Numbered from the stretch's first letter, positions 48,701-55,777 are shown. The stretch: DNA of 64,000 bases from Candidatus Mycobacterium methanotrophicum (GCF_023515995.1 NZ_CP097320.1:1984001-2048000); one strand, 5' to 3'. Notes: generated by a model not told the origin, from the letters alone. Translations and numbers: made by a program.

Positions 48701-49026
48701 GGCTGGGCGGCAAGATCCCGCTGAAGGCTGGGCTGGTGACCAGCCTCGGGTTCGGCCACGTCTCCGGGTTGGTTGCGCTGGTGCACCCGCAGGCCTTCCT
48801 GGCCACGCTGGACGCCGGGCAGCGTGCCGACTATCAGCGACGGGCCGACGCGCGGCTGCTGGCTGGTCAGCGCAGGCTGGTTTCGGCGATAGCCGGCGGG
48901 CGCCCGATGTACGAGCGGCCCGCGGACCGTCGTTTCGACCACGAGGTGTCCGAGAAGCGGCAGGAGGCGGCGATGTTGCTCGATGCGGAAGCGCGATTGG
49001 GCGACGGGGACCTCTACCGTGTGTAA
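39757..49026 (+). CDS. fas: Type I fatty acid synthase (multifunctional)
   Basis: 3089 residues; TTG 39757 is chosen because AGGAGA lies eight bases upstream and the protein then starts TIYEHH as in M. tuberculosis Fas. Domains in order: acetyltransferase with GHSQG (Ser155), enoylreductase with GGGQVTEP and EGGRAGGHHSWED, and dehydratase with SGDHNPVHTD near 1240. Then come malonyl/palmitoyl transferase with GHSVGEY (Ser1450), acyl carrier protein around GASSRRNQLLVDLG near 1828, and ketoreductase with VVTGASKGSIAASV near 2140. Ketosynthase closes the chain with Cys2740 in VAACATAAV and KSLTGHPKGGA. It makes C16-C26 acyl-CoA primers for mycolic acids and phospholipids. acpS follows, to phosphopantetheinylate the carrier domain. 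Confidence 0.97.
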   Translation: MTIYEHHPVSADHDGAASDAPAATQGTHALVDRLNAGEAYAAAFGGQGGAWLETLEELVSSAGIESELATLVGEADMLLEPVAKELVVVRPIGFEPLRWVRALAAQDPVPSARQLTSAAVSLPGVLLAQIAAIRTLARQGMDLHATPPVAVIGHSQGILGVEALKAAGNRDIELLAMAQLIGAAGTLVARRRGISVLGDRSPMVSVSNADPERIYRLLEEFSQDVRTVLPPVLSIRNGRRSVVITGTPEQLSRFELYCKQISEKEEADRKNKIRGGDVFSPVFDSVQVEVGFHTPRLSDGVDIVGDWAEKVGLDVELARALAEYILVQPVDWVDEVVKVHEAGARWILDLGPSDILTRLTAPVIRGLGIGIVPAATRGGQRNLFTIGAVPEVARPWSSYAPSVISLPDGRIKLSTKFTRLTGRSPILLAGMTPTTVDAKIVAAAANAGHWAELAGGGQVTEPIFNDRIEELSGLLDPGRTYQFNALFLDPYLWKLQVGGKRLVQKARQSGAPIDGLIVSAGIPELEEAVELIGELNEVGISHVAFKPGTIEQIRSVIRIATEVPTKPVIVHIEGGRAGGHHSWEDLDDLLLATYSELRSRPNITVCVGGGIGIPERAAEYLSGRWSESYGFPLMPVDGILVGTAAMATLESTTSPSVKRMLVETQGTEHWVSAGKAQGGMASSRSQLGADIHEIDNSASRCGRLLDEVAGDAEAVAERRDEIIAAMAATAKPYFGDVGEMTYLQWLQRYVELTIGDGNSTADTAAPGSLWLADTWRDRFEQMLKRAEARLHPQDHGPIETLFDDEALLENPREAVAALLARYPDAETVLLHPADVPSFVTLCKTPGKPVNFVPVIDKDVRRWWRSDSLWQAHDARYDADQVCIIPGTAAVAGITRMDEPVGELLDRFEQAAIDEVLLAGAQATPVTARRQGRTDVHGPLAVVLDAPDVLWAGRVATNPVHRIADPAEWQVHSDISGSEDPREPRATHLSTGARLRTDGDQAVLSVPIAGAWIDIRFSLPASTIDGGIPVVRPKDAIEAMRSVLAIAAGADGPDALPRVHNGTATVTVQWDPERVADHTGVTATFGEPLAPTLTTVPDALVGRCWPAVFAAIGSAVTATGVPVVEGLLSLLHLDHAAHLRSALPKVPAQLTVTATASVATDTEVGRVVPISVTVAAADRTILATFEERFAIRGRTGPAELTDPLRAGGAVSENATDTPRRRRRDVMLPAPVDMRPFAVVSGDHNPVHTDRSAALLAGLESPIVHGMWLSAAAQHVATATDGQARPPARLIGWTARFLGMVRPGDEVDFRVDRVGIDQGAEVLEVAARVGSDLVMSATARLAAPKTVYAFPGQGIQHKGMGMEVRARSKAARKVWDDADKFTRETLGFSILHVVRDNPTSLIALGVHYQHPEGVLYLTQFTQVGMATVAAAQVAEMREQGAFVEDAIACGHSVGEYTALACVSDIYGLEALLETVFQRGTNMHDIVPRDELGRSNYRLAAIRPSQINLDDADVPAFVDEISQRTGEFLQIVNFNLRGSQYAIAGTVRGLEELEAEVERRRELAGGRRSFILVPGIDVPFHSEVLRVGVAEFRRSLERVMPRDKDPDLIVGRYIPNLVPRVFSLDRDFIQEIRDLVPAEPLDEILADYDTWRRERPREMARTVFIELLAWQFASPVRWIETQDLLFTEEAAGGLGVERFVEIGVKSAPTVSGLATNTLKLPEYAHSTVEVLNAERDAAVLFATDADPEPGDDEEFAPSGEAAASPEGALNPNVVAAVAPASAGAPPGTPRPDDIPFDAADATLALIALSAKMRIDQIEELDSIESITDGASSRRNQLLVDLGSELNLGAIDGAAEADLAGLRSQVTKLARTYKPYGPVLSDAINDQLRTVLGPSGKRSGAIAERVKKTWELGDGWAKHVTVEVALGTREAASVRGGAMGNLHEGALPDAASVDKVIDAAVAAVAARRGIAVTLPSSGATGGATVDAAALGEFTEQITGRDGVLASAARLVLGQLGLDDAVTVPPAATDAELIDLVSAELGADWPRLVAPVFDGKKAVLFDDRWASAREDLVKLWLIDDDEVNADWARLSERFEGAGHVVATQATWWHGKALAAGRQIHASLYGRIAAGAENPDNGRYSDEVAVVTGASKGSIAASVVGRLLDGGATVIATTSKLDDERLAFYRALYRDHARYGAALWVVAANMASYSDIDALAEWIGTEQTESLGPQSIHIKDAQIPTLLFPFAAPRVAGDLTEAGSRSEMEMKVLLWAVQRLIGGLSRIGAERDIAARLHVVLPGSPNRGMFGGDGAYGEAKSALDAVVTRWKAESSWAQRVSLAHPLIGWTRGTGLMGHNDAIVTAVEQAGVTTYSTDEMAGMLLGLCDIESKAAAACAPLKVDLTGGLGDVDLDMAELAAKARGDQSAKAAKDDDSDAEGTIAALPSPPRGYAPAPPPQWDDLDVDPADLVVIVGGAELGPYGSSRTRFEMEVDNELSAAGVLELAWTTGLIRWEDDPQPGWYDTESGDLVDEAELVERYHDAVVERVGIREFVDDGAIGPDHSAPLLVSVFLDKDFSFVVSGEADARAFAQFDPEHTVVRPVPGSTDWEVIRKAGTEIRVPRNIKLSRNVGGQIPTGFDPTVWGVSPDMATSIDRLAVWYIVTTVDAFLTAGFTPAEVMRYVHPSLVANTMGTGMGGGTSMQTMYHGNLLGRNKPNDIFQEVLPNIVAAHVVQSYVGSYGAMIHPVAACATAAVSVEEGVDKIRLGKAELVVTGGIDDLTLEGVIGFGDMAATADTAMMRGRGIADSKFSRPNDRRRLGFVEAQGGGTILLARGDLAVKMGLPVLAVVAFAQSFGDGVQTSIPAPGLGALGAGRGGKDSPLARSLAKLGVEADDVAVISKHDTSTLANDTNETELHERLADSLGRSPGAPLFIVSQKSLTGHPKGGAAVFQMMGLCQVLRDGVIPPNRSLDCVDEELAGSAHFVWIRDTLRLGGKIPLKAGLVTSLGFGHVSGLVALVHPQAFLATLDAGQRADYQRRADARLLAGQRRLVSAIAGGRPMYERPADRRFDHEVSEKRQEAAMLLDAEARLGDGDLYRV

Positions 49027-49127
49027 ACACCCTCTGTGACCGTCCGATAGGGTCGCAACCCATGAGCCGCGCTGGCGACGATGCAGTGGCACCTCCCAGC
49101 CGCGCGGCGATGAGGAGGAGCGGCGCC

Positions 49128-49520
49128 ATGAGCATTGTCGGAGTGGGGATCGACCTTGTCTCCATCACTGAATTCGCCGAGCAGGTCGATCAGCCGGGAA
49201 CCGTCTTCGCCGAAACATTCACCCCGGGTGAACGGCGAGACGCCTCCGACAAGAGTTCGTCGGCGGCACGCCACCTGGCGGCGCGCTGGGCGGCCAAGGA
49301 AGCGGTGATCAAGGCGTGGTCCGGGTCGCGGTTCTCCCAGCGGCCCGTGCTTCGCGAAGACATCCACCGCGACATCGAGGTGGTGACCGACATGTGGGGC
49401 CGACCGCGGGTCCGGCTGACCGGTGCCATCGCCAAGCATTTGGCCGATGTGACGATCCATGTATCGCTGACTCACGAAGGGGATACCGCGGCCGCGGTTG
49501 CCATCCTGGAGACCGACTAA
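49128..49520 (+). CDS. acpS: Holo-[acyl-carrier-protein] synthase
   Basis: 130 residues, the length of mycobacterial AcpS. ATG 49128 is preceded by GAGGAGGAGCGGCGCC. IVGVGIDLVSI carries the metal Asp, and RHLAARWAAKEAVIKAW the Glu and Lys of the active site. HVSLTHEGDTAAAVAILE is the C-terminal strand. The enzyme transfers 4'-phosphopantetheine from CoA to the ACP domain of Fas. It lies about 100 bases after fas in the same direction, as in other mycobacteria. Confidence 0.95.
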   Translation: MSIVGVGIDLVSITEFAEQVDQPGTVFAETFTPGERRDASDKSSSAARHLAARWAAKEAVIKAWSGSRFSQRPVLREDIHRDIEVVTDMWGRPRVRLTGAIAKHLADVTIHVSLTHEGDTAAAVAILETD

Positions 49521-49615
49521 GCGGGAGCGTGCGTGTTTGTTCGCGACACGCCGCGATCGCCGGCACTGTGTGCACGCTCGCGCCGTATTTGGCGAACCGC
49601 TAGCCTAAAAAGATC

Positions 49616-50941
49616 ATGAGCGATCTCGTCGAACGCGTCCGCGAGGTATTGCCATCAGTGCGCCGTGATCTGGAGGCACTGGTACGCATCCAATCAGTCG
49701 GGGCCGACCCGGCTCGTCGTGACCAGGTGCATCGCAGCGCCCAAGCCACGGCGGACCTGTTGTCGCAGGCTGGTTTTGACGATGTACAGATAGTCAGCGA
49801 GGGCGGTGCGCCCGCCGTCATCGCCCGGTATCCGGCGCCGCCGGGAGCGCCAACGGCGCTGCTATACGCCCACCACGACGTGCAACCCGAAGGCGATCCC
49901 GCACAGTGGACCTCACCGCCGTTCGAGCCGGCCGAACGCGACGGTAGACTCTACGGACGCGGCAGCGCCGACGACAAAGCTGGTATCGCAACGCATTTAG
50001 CGGCGTTTCGGGCTCACGGCGGCCAGCCTCCGGTGGGGGTGACGGTGTTCGTCGAGGGCGAGGAGGAGATCGGCTCGCCCTCGCTGGGCCGGCTGCTGGC
50101 TGCGCATCGCGACGCGTTGGCCGCCGACGTGATTGTCATCGCCGATTCGGACAACTGGAGCACCGACGTTCCCGCGCTGACCGTGTCGCTACGCGGGCTG
50201 GCCGACTGCGTGGTCGAGGTCGCCACCCTGGACCACGGCCTGCACTCCGGTCTGTGGGGCGGTGTAGTTCCTGACGCGCTGTCCGTACTGGTGCGCCTGT
50301 TGGCCAGCCTGCACGATGACGACGGCAACGTCGCGGTCGCCGGTCTGCGCGAAAGTACCGCCGCCGCAGTCTATTACCCTGCCGAGCGGGTGCGAGCCGA
50401 GTCGGGCCTGCTGGGTGGGGTAACCGAAATCGGCTCTGGCTCGGTGCCGCAGCGACTGTGGGCCAAGCCGGCAATCACGGTGATCGGCATCGACACCACA
50501 TCCATTGCCGCATCGTCGAATACGTTGATCCCGCGTGCTCGCGCCAAGGTCAGCATGCGCGTCGCTCCTGGGGGCGACGCGGCCGCACATCTGGATGCGT
50601 TGCGCGTTCATCTGGAACAACACGCGCCGTGGGGCGCGCACGTCACCGTGGCGCCCGGCGACATCGGCCAGCCCTACGCCATCGACGCCGGCGGCCCGGT
50701 CTACGACGCGGCACGGGCGGCGTTGCGACAAGCCTGGGGAACCGAGCCGGTCGAGATGGGGATGGGCGGGTCGATCCCGTTCATCGCCGAGTTCGCCGCC
50801 GCGTTCCCGCATGCGGCCATTCTGGTTACCGGCGTGGAGGACCCAGCGACGCAGGCGCACAGCATCAATGAAAGCTTGCATTTGGGTGTGCTGGAACGGG
50901 CCGCGGCCACCGAGGCGCTGCTACTGGCCAACCTGGCCTGA
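49616..50941 (+). CDS. M20-family metallopeptidase (Rv2522c orthologue)
   Basis: 441 residues. Metal ligands are visible in LLYAHHDVQPEGDP (His, Asp), GRGSADDKAGIATHL (Asp and DDK base) and VFVEGEEEIGSPSLG (catalytic Glu pair). A dimerisation domain lies in the middle and MGMGGSIPFIAEFAAAFPHA holds the last substrate loop. ESLHLGVLERAAATEALL ends the protein. The fold fits a dinuclear-zinc dipeptidase or acylase; the substrate is unknown. Gene order after acpS matches M. tuberculosis. Confidence 0.9.
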   Translation: MSDLVERVREVLPSVRRDLEALVRIQSVGADPARRDQVHRSAQATADLLSQAGFDDVQIVSEGGAPAVIARYPAPPGAPTALLYAHHDVQPEGDPAQWTSPPFEPAERDGRLYGRGSADDKAGIATHLAAFRAHGGQPPVGVTVFVEGEEEIGSPSLGRLLAAHRDALAADVIVIADSDNWSTDVPALTVSLRGLADCVVEVATLDHGLHSGLWGGVVPDALSVLVRLLASLHDDDGNVAVAGLRESTAAAVYYPAERVRAESGLLGGVTEIGSGSVPQRLWAKPAITVIGIDTTSIAASSNTLIPRARAKVSMRVAPGGDAAAHLDALRVHLEQHAPWGAHVTVAPGDIGQPYAIDAGGPVYDAARAALRQAWGTEPVEMGMGGSIPFIAEFAAAFPHAAILVTGVEDPATQAHSINESLHLGVLERAAATEALLLANLA

Positions 50942-50958
50942 AGGCCGGCAGCCAGTGG

Positions 50959-52065
50959 TCATGTTGTGTTCAGCAGCGTCATGAGCCCGTAGTCCATGTG
51001 GATCTGCCGATGGCAATGCAGCAGCGACAGGCCGGGTTGATCGGCGACGAAGTCGATCTCCATGCTTTGGTAGCCGCCGAGCATTGCGACGTCCTTGCGC
51101 ACGCCGGCCGTGGGTGTGCCGGCGACGCAGGTGATTTCGAATGCGTGCCGGTGCAGGTGCAGTGGGTGCAAGTCGTCGGGGGCGTTGCGAAAGCGCAGCC
51201 GGTATCGCTTGTTCAATTGCAGGTCGAGCACCGGTTTGTTGGTGTCCATGGAAAACGGTCTGGCGTTGATAGTCCAGACGTTGAAGCCATTGTCGGCGGC
51301 GTTGTGCTTCTCGATCAGCATTTCGATAGTGTGATCGGGCGGGATTGCGCCTGCTGGGTTGGGTGCCGCAAACCGGCGGTAATCCCAGTTGAACGGCGGG
51401 GGTGGCGCCCATCGCGGATTCCCGGTGTTGCCCGCGTATTCCACAACGATGCCCATGCCGTGTCCGCGGTCGTCGTCGGAAAGATCGCCGAGCACCCATA
51501 CCCCCGGGGTGGTCATGGGGACAATCGCCGAGGCCGCTCGGCCGCAACGAGCCACAGCACCGGCACCGGTGCGGGGTGGGGCACCGGGTTACCGTCGAGG
51601 GCGATCACGGTGAACGTATGGCCGGGCAAGGCAAGGCTGCGGGTTTCGGTGGCGCTGCCGTTGAGGACGTGCAGCAGCACCCGTTGGCCGGTTTGCACGC
51701 GGATCGGATCGCCGTGGCCGAGCATCCGCCCGTTGATGGGAAACGCGCTGTAGCCGACCTCGTACCCACGCGGGTTACCGTGGGCCAGCCACGCTTTCAT
51801 AGCTGATTCGCCTTTGTCCTTGAGGTCGGGATCCTCTTTGCCGGCCAGGAAATCGCTGGCCGTGTCGCCACCGCGGCTGAAGGTGGGCTCACAGGCCGCG
51901 GCGAAACTCCTTGAGCGTCAGGAAAATCTCCTGGTCGTAGCGGCCCGGATTTTGCTTGGGTTCGATGTACACCGGGCCGACCAAGCCGCTGTACTGGCCT
52001 CGGGAGAGATCGTCGCGCGCAACCACGTGAGTCTGATAGAAACGGAACCCCGCCGGACCGGGCGG
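50959..52065 (-). pseudogene. Multicopper oxidase, N-terminally truncated and frameshifted
   Basis: Reading leftward: FRFYQTHVVARDDLSRGQYS, GLVGPVYIEPKQNPGRYDQE and IFLTLKEF come from the first cupredoxin domain. A frame change leads to YSAFPINGRMLGHGDPIRVQ and LNGSATETRSLALPGHTFTV. A second change near 51540 leads to VWVLGDLSDDDRGHGMGIVV and the copper sites LHPLHLHRHAFEI and LLHCHRQIHMDYGLM. The type 1 Cys and paired His are intact, but the 5' third is lost and fused to a VOC gene. Such oxidases handle copper or phenols. Confidence 0.75.
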
Positions 52066-52069
52066 TTCC

Positions 52070-52289
52070 AGCCGCCTGGCGCCGGTTTGGCGCCGTCTGC
52101 CATCGGACGTGCCGCTCTAGTGGGCCCGGACAGCAACAACCGCAATGGCCCGCGAATTACTTCGGCGAAGGCCGGTGCGGCGTTGAGGTCCAAAGCGAAG
52201 CCGAGGTGCGTGGCGTAGAAATCGATCGCACTGTCGACATCATCGACGAGGTGTCGCACGCTAGCCATTTCGGTGGATGTGGTCGTCAT
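52070..52289 (-). pseudogene. VOC/glyoxalase-family protein, N-terminal fragment
   Basis: ATG 52289 starts TTTSTEMASVRHLVDDVDSA, IDFYATHLGFALDLNAAPAF and EVIRGPLRLLLSGPTRAA, the first beta-alpha-beta-beta-beta module of a vicinal-oxygen-chelate protein. It ends PGGWNR, then runs straight into the multicopper oxidase sequence. The second half, with the remaining metal ligands, is gone. The joint is a clean gene chimera. Confidence 0.7.
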
Positions 52290-52456
52290 CGATCAGCGAG
52301 TCCAACCCGAAGCCGGCAAGCGCCACCGATCTGGCCTGGAGGGCCGTCCGCCGCGAGGATGACGATGCCGACCACGTTCCAGGCCAGTGGGGCGTATTCG
52401 AGGGCAAATCCGCGCCGCAATAAAGATCGGCGGGCGTCCTGGTCGAGCTGGCTCAT
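52286..52456 (-). pseudogene. Cation-efflux-type membrane protein, N-terminal fragment
   Basis: ATG 52456 starts SQLDQDARRSLLRRGFALEY, then APLAWNVVGIVILAAD, the first helix of a DUF/CDF-like cation transporter. A shift afterwards leads in the next frame to RSVALAGFGLDSLID, the second helix start. Its stop overlaps the VOC start. Everything downstream is missing. It lies divergently from the PadR regulator, which may once have controlled it. Confidence 0.5.
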
Positions 52457-52535
52457 CGGAGCAGTCTCAAATAGGGCTGCGGTGGCCCCGGGATGGTTGG
52501 CCCGCCCATGTGCCCGGTGCAGGTAGAATCGGTTG

Positions 52536-52545
52536 CCGATATCGG
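52536..52545. promoter_or_regulatory. CCGATATCGG palindrome at the padR promoter
   Basis: The perfect palindrome CCGATATCGG lies 26 bases upstream of the PadR start codon. The same ten bases recur at 54613, and CGATATCG at 54163 and 54640, all within 2.2 kb. This position suits autoregulation. Confidence 0.5.
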
Positions 52546-52570
52546 ATTCGTCATTTTGGTGGTGGTGTGG

Positions 52571-52873
52571 GTGCGGGAGTTTCTGCGTGGGGCGGTGCGG
52601 CTGCACATTCTGCACCATGCGGCCCACGATGGCGTGCATGGTGCGTGGCTGACCACGGAGCTGGCGCGGCACGGGTACGACATCAGCCCGGGCACCTTGT
52701 ATCCGACGTTGCATCGGCTGGAAGCCGATGGGTTGTTGACCTCGGAGCAACAGGTTGTGGACGGACGTGTGCGTAGGGTCTATCAGGCGACGCGCGCCGG
52801 GCGCAAGGCATTGGATGCCGACCGCAAAGCGCTGGCGGAATTGGCGCGCGAGGTGCTCGGCGGTCACACCTAA
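52571..52873 (+). CDS. PadR-family transcriptional regulator
   Basis: About 100 residues from GTG 52571 (REFLRGAVRLHILHHAAHDG); an upstream GTG at 52493 would add 26 residues that look non-native. WLTTELARHGYDISPGTLYP is the helix-turn-helix, TLHRLEADGLLTSEQQVVDG the wing, and YQATRAGRKALDADRKALAE the C-terminal dimer helix. Small PadR proteins repress genes for efflux or detoxification. It lies in a cluster of palindromic CGATATCG sites with a permease and a DoxX gene. Confidence 0.85.
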   Translation: MREFLRGAVRLHILHHAAHDGVHGAWLTTELARHGYDISPGTLYPTLHRLEADGLLTSEQQVVDGRVRRVYQATRAGRKALDADRKALAELAREVLGGHT

Positions 52874-52896
52874 GCTGCGCTGTCTGGCAACAAGTC

Positions 52897-54153
52897 TCAC
52901 GGATGCGTTGGGGTCAGTCGTCGGCGGGTGAGGTAGGCCAGGGCACCGATGGCGAGGACTGCGGCGCCGGACAAGACTGAGGTGATGGGAAGGGCGAAGG
53001 CCAGGATCAGGCATCCGGTGGTGCCGAGGACCGGGATCAGGCGTGGCGGGGGGCCTTCGCTTAGGGTGAGGGTCCAGGCCGAGGCGTTGGCGATGGCGAT
53101 GGCGATGGCGTAGTAGGCCAGCACTCCGAAGGAGGAGAACCCGATCGCGCCGCGCACATCGACGAACGCGGCAAGGACCGCGACGACGACGCCGACGGCC
53201 AGCTCGACGCGATGCGGCACGTCGAAGCAAGGGTGCACCGCCGCCAGCATCCGCGGTAGGTGCCGGTCGCGGGCCATGGCGAATGTGGTGCGGGAAACAC
53301 CGAGGATCAGCGCCAGCAGTGATTCCAATGCGGCGGCTGCCGCCCCGGCACGGACCAAGGGCACCAGCGCAGCTGCTCCAGCGGCGCGCACCACCTCGGC
53401 CAACGGTGCTGTGGCGGTAGCTAATCCGTGTGGTCCGAGCACCATCAGCGACGCGACGGCGACTGCAGCGTAAACGGCGAGCGCGATTGCCAGCGCGATC
53501 GGAATAGCGCGGGGGATGGTGCGGGCCGGGTCGCGGACTTCCTCACCGAGGGTGGCAATGCGGGCATAGCCAGCGAAGGCGAAAAACAGCAGACCCGCCG
53601 CCTGCAACACACCCCACGCCGTGGCGTCAGCGCCGACGTCCAGCCGCGACCATTGCCCGGCAGCCCAGCTCAGTGCTGCCAAGACGACGGCAGCCAGCAC
53701 CGCAAGCACGACCGCCACGATGATCCGGGTGAGCAACGCCGATTTCTGCACACCGCGGTAGTTCACCGCGGTCAACGCCAGCACCGCCGCGACCGCGACC
53801 ACGTGCGCCTGCCCGGGCCGAATGTAAAGCCCGACGGTCAACGCCATCGCCGCACACGAGGCGGTCTTGCCGACGACGAATCCCCACCCGGCCAGATACC
53901 CCCAGAACTCGCCGAGTCGTTCACGCCCGTAGACATAGCTGCCGCCGGAGGCGGGGTATCGGGCGGCCAGCCGCGCCGAGCAGATGGCATTGCTGTAGGC
54001 GACCACCGCCGCGACCGCCAGCCCGATCAACAACCCGGATCCGGCCACCGCCGCAGCTGGAGCGAGCGCGGCGAAGATTCCCGCGCCGATCATCGATCCC
54101 AGCCCGATCACCACCGCGTCGGTGACGCCGAGCCGCCGGTAGGCTCGCATCAT
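52897..54153 (-). CDS. APC-superfamily amino acid permease
   Basis: 418 residues with about twelve hydrophobic segments. The N-terminus VTDAVVIGLGSMIGAGIFAA is the first, unwound APC helix with the GSMIGAGIF substrate motif. ARYPASGGSYVYGRERLGEF is the conserved TM2-3 loop, followed by FFAFAGYARIATLGEEVRDP. The protein would import a small amino acid or amine across the cytoplasmic membrane, driven by protons. It converges with padR and diverges from doxX across a region with CGATATCG. Confidence 0.85.
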   Translation of the reverse strand: MMRAYRRLGVTDAVVIGLGSMIGAGIFAALAPAAAVAGSGLLIGLAVAAVVAYSNAICSARLAARYPASGGSYVYGRERLGEFWGYLAGWGFVVGKTASCAAMALTVGLYIRPGQAHVVAVAAVLALTAVNYRGVQKSALLTRIIVAVVLAVLAAVVLAALSWAAGQWSRLDVGADATAWGVLQAAGLLFFAFAGYARIATLGEEVRDPARTIPRAIPIALAIALAVYAAVAVASLMVLGPHGLATATAPLAEVVRAAGAAALVPLVRAGAAAAALESLLALILGVSRTTFAMARDRHLPRMLAAVHPCFDVPHRVELAVGVVVAVLAAFVDVRGAIGFSSFGVLAYYAIAIAIANASAWTLTLSEGPPPRLIPVLGTTGCLILAFALPITSVLSGAAVLAIGALAYLTRRRLTPTHP

Positions 54154-54162
54154 ATCGGTCAG

Positions 54163-54170
54163 CGATATCG
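54163..54170. promoter_or_regulatory. CGATATCG site between permease and doxX
   Basis: CGATATCG lies nine bases before the DoxX start and ten bases after the permease start, with a further half-site CATATCGG at 54151. It could control both divergent genes. Confidence 0.4.
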
Positions 54171-54178
54171 GAAGGCGA

Positions 54179-54574
54179 GTGTCGATGGCGGGAACGGCAC
54201 GGCGTGTGTGGGCGCGCGTCCTGGGCGCGGACGGGCCGGCGGCGGTGATCTGTGTGCGGGTGGCTGTGGGGCTGGTATTCGCCAGCGAGGGGATCCAGAA
54301 GTTCCTCTACCCGGACAAGCTGGGACCGGGCCGGTTCGACACGATTGGGATGCCGGCGGCGACGTTTTTCGCCGACTTTGACGGCGTCGTCGAAATCGCC
54401 TGCGGTGCATTGATCGTCATCGGGTTGCTGACCCGGCTGGCGTCGGTGCTGTTGCTGATCGACATCAGCGGGGCGATCGTGCTCACCAAGCTGCGCGAGT
54501 TGCGTCCCGGCGGGTTCAGAGGTGTGGAGGGCTTCTGGGGGATGGCCCACGCACTTGTGCATCAGACTCGCTAG
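54179..54574 (+). CDS. DoxX-family membrane protein, probably shortened
   Basis: 131 residues from GTG 54179. ICVRVAVGLVFASEGIQKFL is the first helix with the E-G-x-x-K motif. FFADFDGVVEIACGALIVIG and SVLLLIDISGAIVLTKLREL give two more helices. Most DoxX proteins continue through a fourth helix; here WGMAHALVHQTR ends at a stop, so the last helix is probably lost. DoxX proteins associate with thiol-redox or quinone functions. Confidence 0.7.
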   Translation: MSMAGTARRVWARVLGADGPAAVICVRVAVGLVFASEGIQKFLYPDKLGPGRFDTIGMPAATFFADFDGVVEIACGALIVIGLLTRLASVLLLIDISGAIVLTKLRELRPGGFRGVEGFWGMAHALVHQTR

Positions 54575-54825
54575 GTGGGCCGTGGCTCGCTCATGTTTTC
54601 AGCTATCGATGACCGATATCGGATTACACTATCGTTATCCGATATCGAGTGGTAGATTTGGTTTAACCGATCTTCCCGACTAAGAGCTGGTCGGCCTTCG
54701 CTGTCGCCCGCGGGGCTGAGCGGAGATGCCGCCCGGGTCTTGCGGGTGGGCCGGGGATTCACACAACTCACACCTGGCGTAAAGGCAAGCGCCAGCACAG
54801 CACATCCTGAAAGGTAGTTTTTGCG
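54575..54825. promoter_or_regulatory. Two CGATATCG operators in a gene gap
   Basis: CCGATATCGG at 54613-54622 and TCCGATATCGAG at 54638-54649 are 25 bases apart, in an AT-rich stretch (TTACACTATCG) that may be a promoter. Further on, GAAAGG near 54810 is the ribosome site of the small gene at 54826. The spacing of about two helical turns suits cooperative dimers. Confidence 0.5.
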
Positions 54826-55044
54826 ATGATTATTGACGATCATGATTCGCCGGACCCCGTAGTGCACACCACCGCGATCGCCGACAAGCTCGGCGAGCTT
54901 GTCGGGCATCTGCGCGGCGATATCGACAAAGTCAGCGAACCGCGAGCACAGGCGCTGTTCGAGACCGCCGCAGAAGTACTCACCGGCCTACGTACCGCGT
55001 TCAGTCACTACGGCGAACACAAAGAAAAAGCCTGGACCGGCTAA
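54826..55044 (+). CDS. Small conserved mycobacterial protein
   Basis: 72 residues: HTTAIADKLGELVGHLRGDI, DKVSEPRAQALFETAAEVLT and GLRTAFSHYGEHKEKAWTG. It reads as two amphipathic helices, highly charged and soluble. I recall short mycobacterial proteins of the same pattern without a known role. ATG 54826 has GAAAGG at a spacing of about ten bases. A CGATATCG pair upstream may control it. Confidence 0.65.
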   Translation: MIIDDHDSPDPVVHTTAIADKLGELVGHLRGDIDKVSEPRAQALFETAAEVLTGLRTAFSHYGEHKEKAWTG

Positions 55045-55303
55045 GCCGGTCCAGGAATCCCGAAGCTGTCAGAAAGCGCAAAGTAGCGATCCAGTTGGCC
55101 GCTGACCTGTGGTTCAGCCGTGTCGGCGGGGGCTGGAGAGCCTCTCGGTGGCCTGGTGTATGGCGGCGGGTTCGGGTTTGACGTAGCGCGGTACTGTCTT
55201 CGGGGTCGGTGGTTGCTCGCCGGTGCGGGCCGGGCTGGTGTTCGGACAGCGGCCGCGGTCGCGACCCGCGATCAGCCGCGGCAGCAGGTGGGGCGAACCT
55301 GGT

Positions 55304-55777
55304 TTAGACCGACAGGTCGCGGCGCAGTTTGGCCACATGGCCGGTGGCCTTGACGTTGTATTGCGCGACGGCGATCTTGCCCTTTTCGTCGACCACAAAC
55401 GTGGAGCGGATCACGCCCTGCACGGTCTTGCCGTACATCTGTTTTTCGCCGTAGGCGCCCCAGGCGGTCAGCACTTTGCGGTCGGGATCGGACAGCAGCG
55501 GAAATGTCAGGCCTTCGGCGTCACGGAATTTGGCCAGCTTTTCCGGTCTATCGGGGGAGATGCCGACGACGTCTAGTCCGGCGCCGTTGAGCTCGGTCAG
55601 ACTGTCGCGAAAGTCGCAGGCCTGTTTGGTGCAGCCCGGAGTTGACGCCGCCGGGTAGAAGTACACGATGACCCGACGGCCCGTGTAATCGGCCAGCGAT
55701 ACCTTGTTCCCATCGGCGTCAGGCAGGCTGAAGGCGGGCGCTTTGTCGCCCGGCGCGAGGCGTGCGGCATCGGTCAA
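55304..55777 (-). CDS. bcp: Peroxiredoxin Bcp (PrxQ type)
   Basis: 157 residues, as in M. tuberculosis. The start is TTG 55775-55777 (TDAARLAPGDKAPAFSLPDA) with AAAGGGG upstream. The peroxidatic and resolving cysteines lie in PAASTPGCTKQACDFRDSL (Cys49 and Cys54, the PrxQ CxxxxC pattern). DVVGISPDRPEKLAKF and STFVVDEKGKI are typical. It reduces organic hydroperoxides with thioredoxin-type donors in the cytosol. About 250 bases to its left show no clear gene. Confidence 0.92.
   Translation of the reverse strand: MTDAARLAPGDKAPAFSLPDADGNKVSLADYTGRRVIVYFYPAASTPGCTKQACDFRDSLTELNGAGLDVVGISPDRPEKLAKFRDAEGLTFPLLSDPDRKVLTAWGAYGEKQMYGKTVQGVIRSTFVVDEKGKIAVAQYNVKATGHVAKLRRDLSV

Noticed and set aside
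55114..55303. Pro/Arg-rich minus-strand frame after bcp
   Set aside because: It is out of frame with bcp, has no start signal of its own and no recognisable domain.
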